A stretch of DNA of 64,000 nucleotides, from assembly GCF_033807575.1 (NCBI RefSeq), contig NC_084728.1, positions 4,043,451 to 4,107,450 of the forward strand, in the 5' to 3' direction. Each line of letters opens with the position of its first letter. The first letter of the stretch is position 1. This stretch comes from Cydia pomonella. Its lineage: Eukaryota; Arthropoda; Insecta; Lepidoptera; Tortricidae. Both the position numbers and the translations under genes were made by a program. This document shows positions 9,014-19,110 of the stretch, piece by piece. The notes beneath the pieces were generated by a model. That model did not search any database, had not been told where the DNA came from, and worked only from the letters and a program-made list of their open reading frames with translations.

Positions 9014-9050
9014 ACTGTAGTGGGAATATGGTTCAACATGCTCTTTTATA
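9014..9050 (-). promoter_or_regulatory. TATA-CAGT core promoter of spliced gene
   Basis: On the minus strand TATAAAA (9050-9044) is followed by CAGT (9017-9014), about 33 nt on. The CAGT overlaps a plausible splice acceptor for the alternative upstream exon, so either transcription start or splicing could define this exon's 5' end. Confidence 0.45.
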
Positions 9051-9404
9051 GCAGAAAAATTCAGTTGAGGGGTGGGGTGTAGACGGGCGGGCGGGGCGCA
9101 TGTGGTAAAGAAACGTGTGAAACGGTTCTCATGAACTATATGAAAAGAGGAAAAGATTTGTTTGTTAAGTTATCGTACAGGAAACGAAACTACATTACTT
9201 TGTAATAATTAAAATATAAATATATGTACTTACCTCAACTTTCGGTGCAAACTGAACCATCTTTGTCGAGCGAGGTCAAATGTAGTCATTTACATTATTG
9301 CTCAACGAGCTATAGGAAATTGGCATCGATACATGCGAATTTCACATAACGCCTAGTCTCACTACGATTGCATATATAGTCGAGAAATTAGGACCAGTTT
9401 CACC

Positions 9405-9540
9405 GTGACGGGGTGGCCTAGGGGTTCATGACGTTAACTGGCTAAAGACGCCCCGGTCAGCTAAAGACGCTGGTTTGAATCCGACCTTCGCCACTGGAGG
9501 CCACCTCGTCACTTTTTGTTTGTCGTACACGTACAAAGTG
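9405..9540 (+). repeat. tRNA-derived SINE, family 2
   Basis: A tRNA-like head with A-box 'GGGGTGGCCTAGGGGTTCA' and B-box-like 'GGTTTGAATCC' is followed by 'CGCCACTGGAGGCCACCTCG' and a T-run with GTTTGTCG. The same tail arrangement (CACCAGTGGACTTGG, T-run, TTTCG) recurs at 27140-27280, so these are two copies of one SINE family, not functional tRNAs. Confidence 0.6.
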
Positions 9541-9639
9541 GTGCCATCTATTTTAGCGAAGTTTTCCCTCGGGAGATAAATACCTTAAACATAGAAAGTA
9601 GCGCCAACTGGCGAGGATATATGCACAACTACCAAGGGG

Positions 9640-10120
9640 CGCAGGGCCAGGGGCAGCGGCGGGGGAGGGGGCGGGGGAGGGCGGGGAGGCGGCGGGGCAG
9701 GGGGGGCTAGTGGCGCCATCTAACGGATCTTTGCCGAACTACCAAGTGGCGCAGGGGGGAGGGGAGGGGGGGGGGGGTGAGGGGTGAGGGGTGAGGGGGA
9801 GGGGAGAGGGGGGAGGGGGAGAGGGGGTTGGGTGAGGAGGAGGGGGGTGGGGGAGGGGGGTGGGTGAGGGGGGGTGAGGGGGTTGAGGGGGAGGGGGGTG
9901 AGGGGGGGGGTGAGGGGGGTGAGGGGGAGAGGGGGGTGAGGGGGTGAGGGGGGGGGGGGGGTGAGGGGGGTGGGGGGTGAGAGGGGGTGAGAGGGGGTGA
10001 GAGGGGGGAGGGGGGTGAGGGGGGTGGGGGGTGAGGGGGGTGAGGGGGTTGAGGGGGAGGGGGTGAGGGGGGGGTGAGGGGTTGAGGGGGGGGGGGGTGA
10101 GGGGGGGGGAGGGGGAGATA
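9640..10120 (+). repeat. G-rich low-complexity tract (GGGGGTGAG)n
   Basis: About 480 bp are almost pure G with interspersed TGA and A, made of irregular GGGGGTGAGG-type units. Nearly every 30-bp stretch holds four or more G-runs, so G-quadruplex formation is very likely. The proline-rich minus-strand ORF across it is a by-product of the repeat. Confidence 0.85.
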
Positions 10121-10199
10121 AATACCTAAAGTGAGCTGGAATCGGCATATCCTCCCTACTCACTAGGAGCACTGCAATGGCTGACGGTTTCAATGTGTG

Positions 10200-11578
10200 C
10201 GTGTCACGAATGTATACCTAGGCGGATTGAGTACATTTTGTCCAGTTTGGTATGAACACCTTTCTAGCTCGGAGATAAGGTTCAATTTAGTATGGCAAAA
10301 AAAGTAAGAGCGCTTTTCCACTTTAGATACAACTTCATGGATTAATATCGTATTTTACGAAAGATAACGTGATATTGGGACCATGCGAAGTGCGTGGTGG
10401 GGGTAAGTAAAGCGATCCCAGCGCATAAGGTGGTAAAAATTTGAACTAACTGCGGATAGCGTCTTTAACATTTCGTACAATGATATGGCTCGAAATGAAA
10501 CTTTGATTTACGATTACTCCTGAAATATTCATTTAAATTGTATGGTGTAAGGTACCATTGTAATCTGTATGAAATGCTTAATATAACTAACGTATTTATT
10601 TTGATAATTGTTAATAATGTATCCATGTAAATAGCTTTGCAAATGCCACATATTACGTGATCTTTTTCTAGAAGTTAAGAATGGATATAGTAAGTTATCC
10701 TCAAAAGATAGACATTTCACATCGCGGACTTTTTTGTAGACCTATGAATGAGAAACAACCCCACCATACTTTGTGTTGTTATAGCTCAAACGGATTAGGC
10801 AGCGTTTTCGATTAAAGCTCCTAGCCAGCGTGATTTTTTCCGACAACATCGTTATATTTCAAACAATTTACACAAAACCTTAACAAGTTATATACTTAAG
10901 CCTTCCTCAAGAATCACTCTATTGATAGATGAAAGTCGTATGAAAATCCGTTCAGTAGTTTTTAGTTTTGGAGTAGTTTTATAAGATGTAGTGAATTGAC
11001 GTTTTCCCCTAGAATTGCGGACACTAGGTTGCGTGACAGTCGTGCACGCTCCTAATAATTGATTAACCTATGTAACATATATATAAATACGATATGGTTA
11101 ATTATATGAAGGTGAAGTGCAATGTAGGTTATGTATTTTAATCGTTAAAAAAAGATAAAACTAGAACGAACCTGCGAGGAAATATCCACTTATAATGCAA
11201 CGTTCATGCATGTACATGTTGAATGTTTATGTTTATAAATATGTACAATTCTATATATATTTTGTTTATGACAAACAGAGAAGACGCTTCACCCAACTTT
11301 ATTGCGGCAGTGGAGCGTTTTATAATATTAAAGTATCAATATAAACAGGTCATCAATTAAAATCAAATATCCAGATAAAAGCCAGATAACGTAGTAGATA
11401 TTATAATGTTATGCGATTAGAGTTATCAAATCAATCATAGTAGCCATATAATATCTGTCACAAGTGAGGTTATATTACTATTGTAAATACGTAGTTTGTG
11501 TGCATCGCAACGCGGAGACCGGTGTCATCCTACTCATTATCTGCGTTGACCTCGGGACTACTCAGTTACATAAACGCT
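10200..11578. other. Intergenic DNA upstream of P450 gene A
   Basis: AT-rich DNA with no open frame of note and no repeat family I can name. The last few hundred bases should contain the promoter and leader of P450 gene A, but no unambiguous TATA or initiator pair stands out. Confidence 0.4.
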
Positions 11579-14500
11579 ATGATACCGCTCATAGTAGCGT
11601 GCGTTGTTATCGTTTGCTGTCTGTACTCGTTCAGTACGCGCGGCTATGACTACTGGCAGAAAAAAGGAGTGCAACATGAAAAACCACTACCATTTATCGG
11701 AAGCGCAGGAAGAATATTTGCCCAGAAGATGAGCATGACCGAATACTTTACGGAGTTGTACCGAAAATATCCAAAGGAGAAACTAGTTGGATATTACTTT
11801 TCGCGTGAAAAAGCTGTAGTCTTAAGGGATCCGGAGCTTGTGAAATGTGTTTTAATCACGGACTTCCAATACTTTTATCGTCGTGGAATCAATTATCATA
11901 AGGATGTCGTGGAGCCGATGTTCAAGAACCTGTTTTTTGCGGATGGAGATCTGTGGAAGCTGCTGAGGCAGAGGATGACGCCCGCTTTCACGTCCGGCAA
12001 GCTGAAGGCGATGTTCCCTCTGATCGTGGAGAGGACTGAGCGGCTGCAGCGCACGGCCGCCGCCACCGCGGAACGCGGCGCGGAGGTGGACGTGCGCGAC
12101 CTCATGGCGCGCTACACCACCGACTTCATCGGCGCCTGCGGCTTTGGCATCGACGCTAACTCGATCGACGATGAGGATGCTCCATTTCGAAAACTGGGCA
12201 AACGTATATTCACACCTTCTCTCAGAGATATCATTGTTACTGTTGCAAAATGGTTGGCACCGGATTTATTCAAGTGTTTAAGAACTGTTGCTCCAGAAGT
12301 AGAACAGGATACGTTGAGTTTGGTGAGAAGTATCATGGAACAAAGAAACTACCAGCCTTCAGGCAGAAACGATTTTATAGATCTTTTGTTAGAGTTGAAA
12401 CAGAAAGGCAAAATTGTTGGTGAATCGATAGAACACAGGAATTCGGATGGCACGTCGAAGATCGCAGAGCTAGAGTTAGATAACTTGCTCATGGCAGCGC
12501 AGGTGTTCGTGTTTTTCGCGGCGGGTTTCGAGACGTCCTCGTCGGCGACCAGCTACACGCTGCACCAGCTCGCACTGCACCCTGACCAGCAGGCCAAGTG
12601 CCAGCAGGAGATCGATGGAGTACTCACCAGATACGGTGGGAAACTTTGCTACGAGGCCGTGAACGAAATGAAATATTTGAAAATGTGTTTTTAGTAAGTA
12701 ACAAAAACTATTATTCGTAATTAACAGCGCAGCCTCGAATTCATGAAAAGTTCTCTTAATGTTTTTTTCCACTCATAGCCGAACCGAATATAATGGTGAG
12801 ACCAAAGCACATCGTTTCCGTTGGCTGGGCCACCTCGAAAGAATAGGTGAAGATCGTGCTGTAAAGAGGGCATATTTGAGTCGACCGACTAGACGCCGTC
12901 CTGTGGGTCATCCTAAGTATCGGTGAGCAAATAGAGTGGAGGTAGATCTCTGTGAGCTCGGTGTCAGTGAAAACTGGCGTGAATCCGCGCAGGACCGGGT
13001 AAAATGGCGTGCTCTTGTGTTGGAGGCCAAGACTCATTTTGGATTATTGCGCCAAACTAGTAAGTAAGTAATGTTTTTTCCAAGAATTATATCATCTCAT
13101 CTTAGTACTATCCTATCGAATCATAAAGGAGCCCTAAGTCCGCTTTTAACAACCTTATCCTAAGAATTGCAATAGGCACTGGTTTAGTTATGCGAAAACG
13201 GGTAATTCCACGAGACTGTAACGTCAGTAACCAATTCTTTCGTGTGTATATAATTAATTAAGCAAATTTCCGTATCCAAATATCTACTTGTAGGGCTAAC
13301 ACCAGACATACAGACACATAAATTTACTTAATGAATGCAAGAACACACGAAAGAATTGGTAACTGACGTTACAGTCTCGTGGAATTACCCAAACTGCCAA
13401 CGGATCTTCCAATTTAAATAGGATACTAGGCCTTATTGGGACCAGTACTGTTTCCTCACGCCGGTGTCCTATGGATACTATGGAACGAAGAAAATTTACT
13501 GCCTTTTTTTAACGATGTAATGCTATTTGGGACTCCCATATCCCATCTCTTTCTCTTAGCGAGAATCGGGGGGGAAGCCTACCCATTAAACCCACACCGG
13601 CGCTTTCCACATTGCCGTATGGGGGACGTCATGGGATCGCGAACATTATACCATGACGCTCCCTGGCAGCCCAGCTAGCATAACGCTGGCTCAACCGCAC
13701 CTGAGAGCTAATTCAGGAACGTTTTAGCTTACCCTTACTCGTATAGCGCCGTATTAATGTAGGTCCTCAACCCAACAGCCCTATTGAGGGATCTGGCGCA
13801 CATCAGCTGTGTACTGTGCTCGCCTTCTCTCCCTCCGCAACCTCTCCTCAGACAATTTACTGCCTGCTTCAGTCAACCATTTCTTTTTCAGTGAAAGCAT
13901 GCGTCTGTTTCCATCACTGGGTTTCCTGATACGAAAATGCGCGAAGCCCTACACGTTCCCAGGAACTGACGTGAGCATAGATGAGGGTATAGCCGTGATC
14001 ATCCCAGTTCAGGGTCTGCAAACTGATGAGCAGTACTTCGACGAACCAGAGCAGTTCCGACCGGAGAGATTCCATCCGGATAACCGTGTAGAAAACCACG
14101 TGTATCTGCCGTTTGGAGAAGGTCCTCGAGCATGTATTGGTACGCTGATAGTGATATTTTTAACACAAATCACTGAAGTAATTAAACAAAGACACAGGAA
14201 ATTAAAATGATATTTATTTCCAAGGCTCCAACTTTTAGTGCCGATGACGTCAAGCCACACATACTCACATAGGATGGTTTCAAAGTCTTTTCGTAAACAA
14301 TTACCACGTATGAGGAGTGTCCTTTCAAAGGGGTTTATTTTAGTATGGTTTTCATAGAGTAATAAGCCCTTTTGAAAAGACACTCCTCGTATGTTCTCTT
14401 TAATTACCTAAAAGATATCTAATATAATATGCTTGATGTGCTGTACATAACGTCTTTGACTGACGTGCAATATTTAAAATGATGCGATTATTCCTATATA

Positions 14501-14908
14501 TACGAATGCGAATATTCGTGACATCCCTACAATAAATGCTTCCCATCCGGCGGCATGTCTGCTCATTCGTTACCTGTGGTCAATTTGTCACTTGACTTTT
14601 CGTACCATCTGTCAACACAATACATTTTTTCTTTTCGTTTCGCAGTTGTCGATGTACGATTCTCGTTTTGATTACCTGCTGTTACTTAAATGAAATCAGA
14701 TTGAATTAATCCCCAATGTTTCATTTTAGGAGAGCGTTTGGGTCTGATGCAGTCGCTGGCGGGGCTGGCGGCGCTGCTGCGCCAGTGCTCAGTGGCGCCA
14801 TCTATTAGCACCAAACGGAACCCGCCCAAGGAACCCACGGGGCACGTCGTGCAGTCCCTTAAGGGAGGAGTGCCGTTGCTTTTGAAGAAGAGGAAAATAT
14901 ACGAGTAA
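11579..14908 (+). CDS. Cytochrome P450, CYP6 family (gene A), 3 exons
   Basis: A microsomal heme mono-oxygenase of the CYP3 clan, probably oxidising plant toxins or other lipophilic compounds in the ER. Exons 11579-12693, 13892-14139 and 14730-14908 join to 513 aa. Splice sites are GTAAGT/TTTTTCAG (phase 2) and GTACGC/TTTTAG (phase 1). ATG 11579 gives MIPLIVACVV, a clean N-terminal membrane anchor; the frame upstream of it is hydrophilic. Signatures: WKLLR at 126-130, AGFET at 315-319, ESMR at 373-376, a PERF motif and FGEGPRACIG with heme-ligand Cys453. Without splicing the frame stops right after MCF at 12694. Introns hold an RTE-like LINE 3' end and two palindromic MITEs. Subfamily not assigned; resembles lepidopteran CYP6B/CYP6AN-type enzymes. 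Confidence 0.93.
12769..13075 (+). mobile_element. RTE-like LINE 3' end in P450 gene A intron
   Basis: A decayed reverse-transcriptase C-terminal tail can be read: 'RFRWLGHLERIGEDRAVKRA', a GHPKYR motif, one stop, then 'ESAQDRVKWRALVLEAKTHF'. WLGHLxR...AQDRxxWR is typical of RTE-type LINE tails. It ends in a short TAAG repeat. Confidence 0.65.
13200..13390. mobile_element. Palindromic MITE in gene A intron 1
   Basis: Terminal inverted repeats of about 48 bp start GGGTAATTCCACGAGACTGT on the left and end with their complement on the right, around a roughly 95-bp AT-rich centre. No coding capacity. Confidence 0.75.
14305..14394. mobile_element. Short palindromic MITE in gene A intron 2
   Basis: An imperfect hairpin: ACGTATGAGGAGTGTCCTTT on the left is mirrored by AAAAGACACTCCTCGTATGT on the right, with a short loop. 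Confidence 0.6.
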
Positions 14909-15019
14909 CGGATGATAGTTGTTTTTGATTATACCCTCCAAAGAATCCAAATGATTTAAGAATTCTTTTTTTGAAATAGCAACTTTTTTTACTAGCTTAA
15001 AATTGGAGGTTCTCAGTTT

Positions 15020-15460
15020 GACCCGCATGTTTGTATGTTATGTATGTATGTTTGTCCGCGATTATCTTGCGTTTGGTTAAAGTGTTTGTTACATTCTGGT
15101 TTTAGTATATATAGATTGCTTGAAAAGACAATTGGACCCGGTAGGTGACGCTACTATAGGTATCACATTTATCTATACATTTTTATTTATTATATCGGTC
15201 ACATTTGATTTACACTAGCTAGCTACATACCTATTATTAATCTGTGACTTACACGTTAAATTTTTGTGTACACAAAATTTCATCGAAATCGGTTTCAGCA
15301 CATCTGATTTGACGATATACCGATAGCAGCGCCACTTACATGTATATTTTAACGGGTTCCCGGATGGTTGGAAAACACCATAGGACCCGGTAGGTGGCGC
15401 CGCTATCGGTATATTTTTCTTTCCTTCTGGAAACATCTTGAACAACTTTTTCTATTTTTT
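15020..15460. repeat. Repeats downstream of gene A
   Basis: An inverted pair built on GACCCGGTAGGTGGCGCC and a complementary CCGATAGCAGCGCCAC block lies at about 15133-15415. Upstream is a 'GTATGTTTGTCCGCGAT' block that is common in lepidopteran repeats. No coding sequence. Confidence 0.4.
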
Positions 15461-15559
15461 TTCTTGGATCTTTGATTCTTTTTTTTTATGTAATATATGA
15501 AATGTATATTTTAAATTAAATTTTAAAATGTATATTTATGTACAGACGAAGACGAAGAT

Positions 15560-15630
15560 TTAAACACCTTACTCCTCTTGCACATAAGAGGAGGCCTGTG
15601 CCCAGCAGTGGGACCTATATAGGACGTATA
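15560..15630 (+). mobile_element. LINE 3' tail fragment (RTE-like)
   Basis: The stretch AAGAGGAGGCCTGTGCCCAG followed by CAGTGGGACCTATATAGG is a LINE tail widely seen in moth genomes. Only the tail remains. Confidence 0.45.
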
Positions 15631-16236
15631 TAGTGCGCGGGGGTTCACCTCAAAGATCGGCTATATCAGCCATCTTCGGGCGCATGAGCGCCGAGCTAAC
15701 TAGGAGTCGAAGTGGTCGCCATGGTCGAAATCGGCCGGAAAGATAATCACATAGTAATATACATATATATGAGACATGAACCCTGACAGGGTGTAACAAA
15801 TTAGTTATTTATATATATCTTAATATTAAGTACTAAAGTTTTAAAACATATCTTTTGATGTTGAATGGACTAAGTTTTGCACTAAGGGTTTTCCGGGACT
15901 GTGACGTAAACAGGACGTGAAACTAGCCAACTTTGCTCGCATTTTTCGAAAAAAAACGAAATTCTCAAAAGAAAATACATGTCATCCTATGACTTTTTAT
16001 GCTCAGCACGTCCATTGTGATCAAACGCAGCAGTTTACTTGAAGAGAACATTTTTAAATCATGTTTTTACTCACTTTTTGACGTTTTAGAGGGCGGGCAA
16101 AGATATGCGGAGTTTTCGCCAACATTGCCCACGTCAATTTGGTGCTCAAATACAGCCCGTATGATGCTGATGTCCAAGGATCAGAAAAAGTTTTTGGGTA
16201 ACCCTATCATTCTCTGTTAATAACTTAGGTTCACGG

Positions 16237-16372
16237 TACAGTCACGTCTGAAAATATCGATACGTAAAATATGCCAAAAATATGTATACACTACCTTAAT
16301 ATATGGGCAACAAAGTCGTGTATACATATTTTTGGCACTTTTTTCGTATCGATATTTTCGGACGTGACCGTA
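16237..16372. mobile_element. Tc1/mariner-type MITE with TA ends
   Basis: About 60-bp inverted repeats start CAGTCACGTCTGAAAATATC and end with the complement, both flanked by TA. The TA duplication and the length (136 bp) suggest a Tc1/mariner-derived MITE. Confidence 0.7.
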
Positions 16373-16465
16373 CCTACTGAAGAGGGAAATATACTTACTA
16401 CGTGACCGTCCATACAAAAAGAGAAACCGTTTTCCACTTCTAAATATTTTCCATTTTACATGATT

Positions 16466-16880
16466 TTTAGGGTTCCGTAGCCAAATGGCAAAAAACGGAA
16501 CCCTTATAGATTCGTCATGTCCGTCTGTCTGTCCGATTCTGTCACAGCCACTTTTTTTCCGAAACTATAAAAGCTATACTGTTCAAACTTGGTACCTAAG
16601 TAGGTAGATGTATTCTATGAACCGCATTATGATGTTTACACAAAAATAGAAAAAAAAAACAATAAATTTTGGGGGTTCCCCATACTTCGAACTGAAACTC
16701 AAAAAATCTTTTTTCATCAAACCCATACGTGTGGGGTATCTATGGATAGGTCTTTATGATATTGAGGTTCCTAATATCATTTTTTTCTAAACTGAATAGT
16801 TTGCGCGAGAGACACTTCCAAAGTGGTAAAAAGTGTCCCCCCCCCCCCCCCCCCCCCGTAACTTCTAAAATAACGTGGAC
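16466..16880 (+). mobile_element. 'GGTTCCGTAGCC' dispersed element, copy 1
   Basis: It starts TAGGGTTCCGTAGCCAAATG, runs through TCCGTCTGTCTGTCCG, and includes a 21-C homopolymer (16837-16857). The closely similar copy 3 begins at 41519 and has a 25-C run at the same place; a diverged copy 2 lies at 38580-39175. This family is very common in Lepidoptera. Copies are non-coding. Confidence 0.65.
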
Positions 16881-17036
16881 CCGAGTGGACGCTCGAAGCG
16901 GAGTGTTCGGCGGGGCGTGCAGCGTGGCGTCGGGCTCACAAGTGATTTAAGTAGCGTGCACTACGTTCCTATACGTTTGCATTTGTTTAAAATGTACGCC
17001 GCACGCCCCGCCTCGCTGCATGCCCGACTCGAGCCT
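16877..17036. repeat. GC-rich inverted repeat
   Basis: GTGTTCGGCGGGGCGTGCAG on the left is mirrored by a CGCACGCCCCGCC block near 17000. It lies directly against the right edge of the GGTTCCGTAGCC element and is probably a separate MITE. Confidence 0.4.
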
Positions 17037-17159
17037 TACACTTATTGTTAGCATTAGAGCCACCCTAGACTAGCATCTTCCTTCCGAGCGTCGGCGTCTA
17101 GTCAACTCTATGGCTGCTGTTCGTAGAGAAATATAAGTAAAAAAAGAGTGGTAACTCCA

Positions 17160-17725
17160 TACATGAGATCTCCTGTCATGCAAAATTTTGAATTCTAAGC
17201 CCTAAGGTTTCGCACTTGGGATTAACTAATCTACTGCCTGAAGCATAGAAATAAGTAAACATGTATGGAGTGAGCACTCATCACTCCATACATCAGCTTT
17301 GTTACCAAAACGCTTATTATTGTCGTAGTCGACATCTAGCATCGAATAACGGAATTATCAGAAGTGCTAGTTGACAATAGATGTCGCGACGAACGAAAAT
17401 TCTAATTGCTCAACAATTTTCAGCTAATATTATAACCGGATTAACCGAACTCTATTTTCAACTCCTTCTGCTTGACATATTAGTTGTATATTGTTTTGGC
17501 ACTACATTTTTCGTCAGTCGCGACACTTGTGACATCTGAGGGCCTACCGCGAAACACGTTCGACGTGTTGCCTCTCTGGCGCACTTGTAAATTCGTAAGT
17601 AAGTGTGACAGGGAGGCAACACGTCGAACGTGGTTCGCGGTAGGCCCTCTGGTGTTAAGTAGCGTTACTGATATCCACTAGTTGACGTTAGATGTCGACT
17701 ACGAAATAACTCGCGTTTTGGTAAG
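17160..17725. mobile_element. Long-TIR element, copy 1, with nested hairpin
   Basis: It contains TTACCAAAACGCTTATTATT followed by GTCGTAGTCGACATCTAGC, mirrored near 17685-17725. A second copy lies at 47640-48125, just upstream of P450 gene C. Copy 1 is interrupted by the 17538-17649 hairpin. Confidence 0.5.
17538..17649. mobile_element. Near-perfect hairpin MITE, copy 1
   Basis: A 112-bp palindrome: GAGGGCCTACCGCGAAACAC and its complement, with a short loop near AAATTCGTAAG. A near-identical copy lies 80 bp downstream and a half copy at 53551-53610. Confidence 0.75.
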
Positions 17726-17731
17726 AAAACA

Positions 17732-17843
17732 GAGGGCCTACCGCGAACCACGTTCGACGTGTTGCCTCTCTGTCACACTTGTACATTCGTACGTAAGTGT
17801 GACAGGGAGGTAACACGTCGAACGTGGTTCGCGGTAGGCACTC
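17732..17843. mobile_element. Near-perfect hairpin MITE, copy 2
   Basis: Same palindrome as at 17538-17649, with arms GAGGGCCTACCGCGAACCAC and the complement. Two copies so close together suggest local re-insertion. Confidence 0.75.
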
Positions 17844-18430
17844 CTCTCATTCTTTCTATGCTGCTATTCGACGCAACGTTGGTGCAACTGCGCAACGACG
17901 TCATTTTCGATAGCGCTGACCAGACGCCGACGCTCAAAAGACGCTAATGTGGGGTAGCCTTTATTGCCCGACCGAAATTACGGTTTCGCTTTTGACAGGT
18001 TCCGGCAAAAAATAAAATTCATGTTTTGACCGAAAGTTCAGTTTCGGCCAAAAAACTGCCGAAGCTTTAATCCACTCCGAAGGGCCAAAAAACCGTAAAA
18101 AATCATGTTTTAGTAGGACATAGTTAGTATGTACGTAGAGATTATGACATGGCTTGGAGTTTGTTTTAATGGCAGATGTTCACCTTGAAGCGTGAATCTG
18201 ATGAAACTTAACAACGTCAAGTTATTATAAATGATGTGAGTTATAAGATAACTAGGTATGATGACAAGCATGGAGGATTGCAGTATTGAGTTAAAAATAA
18301 ATAAAATAAAAAAGCCTTTTATTTCCTGCAAACTAAGACTATACATTTTGCCATAGCTAAAAAAAAAATCATTAACTCTAGATTTATGAATAACACAAAC
18401 TTTTCTTTTTTTTTTTTAGACTAATAGTAA

Positions 18431-18830
18431 TTAAAGTGCAAGAACCCCTCCGCAGGTGAAGGCCTCCTCCAAAGATGCCCATTTCGCTCTGTTCTGGGCT
18501 ATTTGCATCCAGTTTGGACCAGCTATTTTATTTATCTCGTCCGCCCATCTTGTTCGCGGTCTTCCGTTACCGCGTTTCCCACGTGGGCCTTTCCACGATG
18601 TCACTCTTAGGGTCCATCGGCCGTCTGTCAGTCGTGCTACATGCCCGGCCCATTTCCATTTTAGCTTTTTGGCATATTTTAGAGCATCTATAGCTTTTGA
18701 TATGTTTCTTATTTCAGAGTGCCGTATTTTTTTGATTTTTTTAATATTTAGCATGCTTCTCTCTTGTCTGTCTTGGGTTAAAACGCCTAAAATTGTCAGA
18801 TATAGGTACGACAGCCTTCGCCTCTGCAAT
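18431..18830 (-). mobile_element. LINE reverse-transcriptase C-terminus (RTE-like)
   Basis: An open minus-strand frame of about 130 codons contains 'LKWKWAGHVARLTDGRW', 'GKRGNGRPRTRWADEI' and 'IAQNRAKWASLEEAF'. This WAGHxAR...GRPxxRW...QNRxxWxxLEEAF pattern is the C-terminal tail of a LINE. It is truncated at the 5' end at about 18830 where a different LINE tail begins. Confidence 0.7.
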
Positions 18831-18834
18831 AATA

Positions 18835-19110
18835 GTCCGGCGTCAGGTCTACTTTGGACGGCAACGTTTCCTCTTTCCTTGGGGTTTCCAGTCTAGGGCT
18901 TGCCTCGGTATGTGGTCAGGATCCCTTCGGAGTGTATGCCCAATTCAACTCCATTTCCGGCGCTTGATCTGCTGGTCGATCGGGGTCTCATTGCAGCATC
19001 CCTAGAGGCTGGCATTAGAGATTTTCTCGGGCCAATATACCGAGAATGCGGCGAAGGCAGCGGTTAACACAGACTTGTAGCTGACGCGAGATGTCTTTTT
19101 GTGATCTTGC
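18835..19110 (-). mobile_element. Second LINE tail abutting the first
   Basis: On the minus strand, 'TPIDQQIKRRKWS', stop, 'IGHTLRRDPDHIPRQALDWK' and 'PQGKRKRCRPK' form another RTE-like C-terminus with stops. It is a different lineage from the tail at 18431-18830, which probably inserted into it. Confidence 0.6.

Noticed and set aside
1..9300. DNA polymerase B gene of the viral element
   Set aside because: No frame in this stretch shows polymerase motifs; I cannot tell whether it lies to the left or is missing.
9720..10193. 157-codon minus-strand proline-rich ORF
   Set aside because: It is the translation of the G-rich simple repeat; no start context, no non-repeat sequence.
11896..12336. 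Minus-strand ORFs across the P450 exons (also at 21079, 48733, 49253, 61057)
   Set aside because: Antisense shadows of the GC-rich conserved tracts; identical artefacts appear in all four genes.
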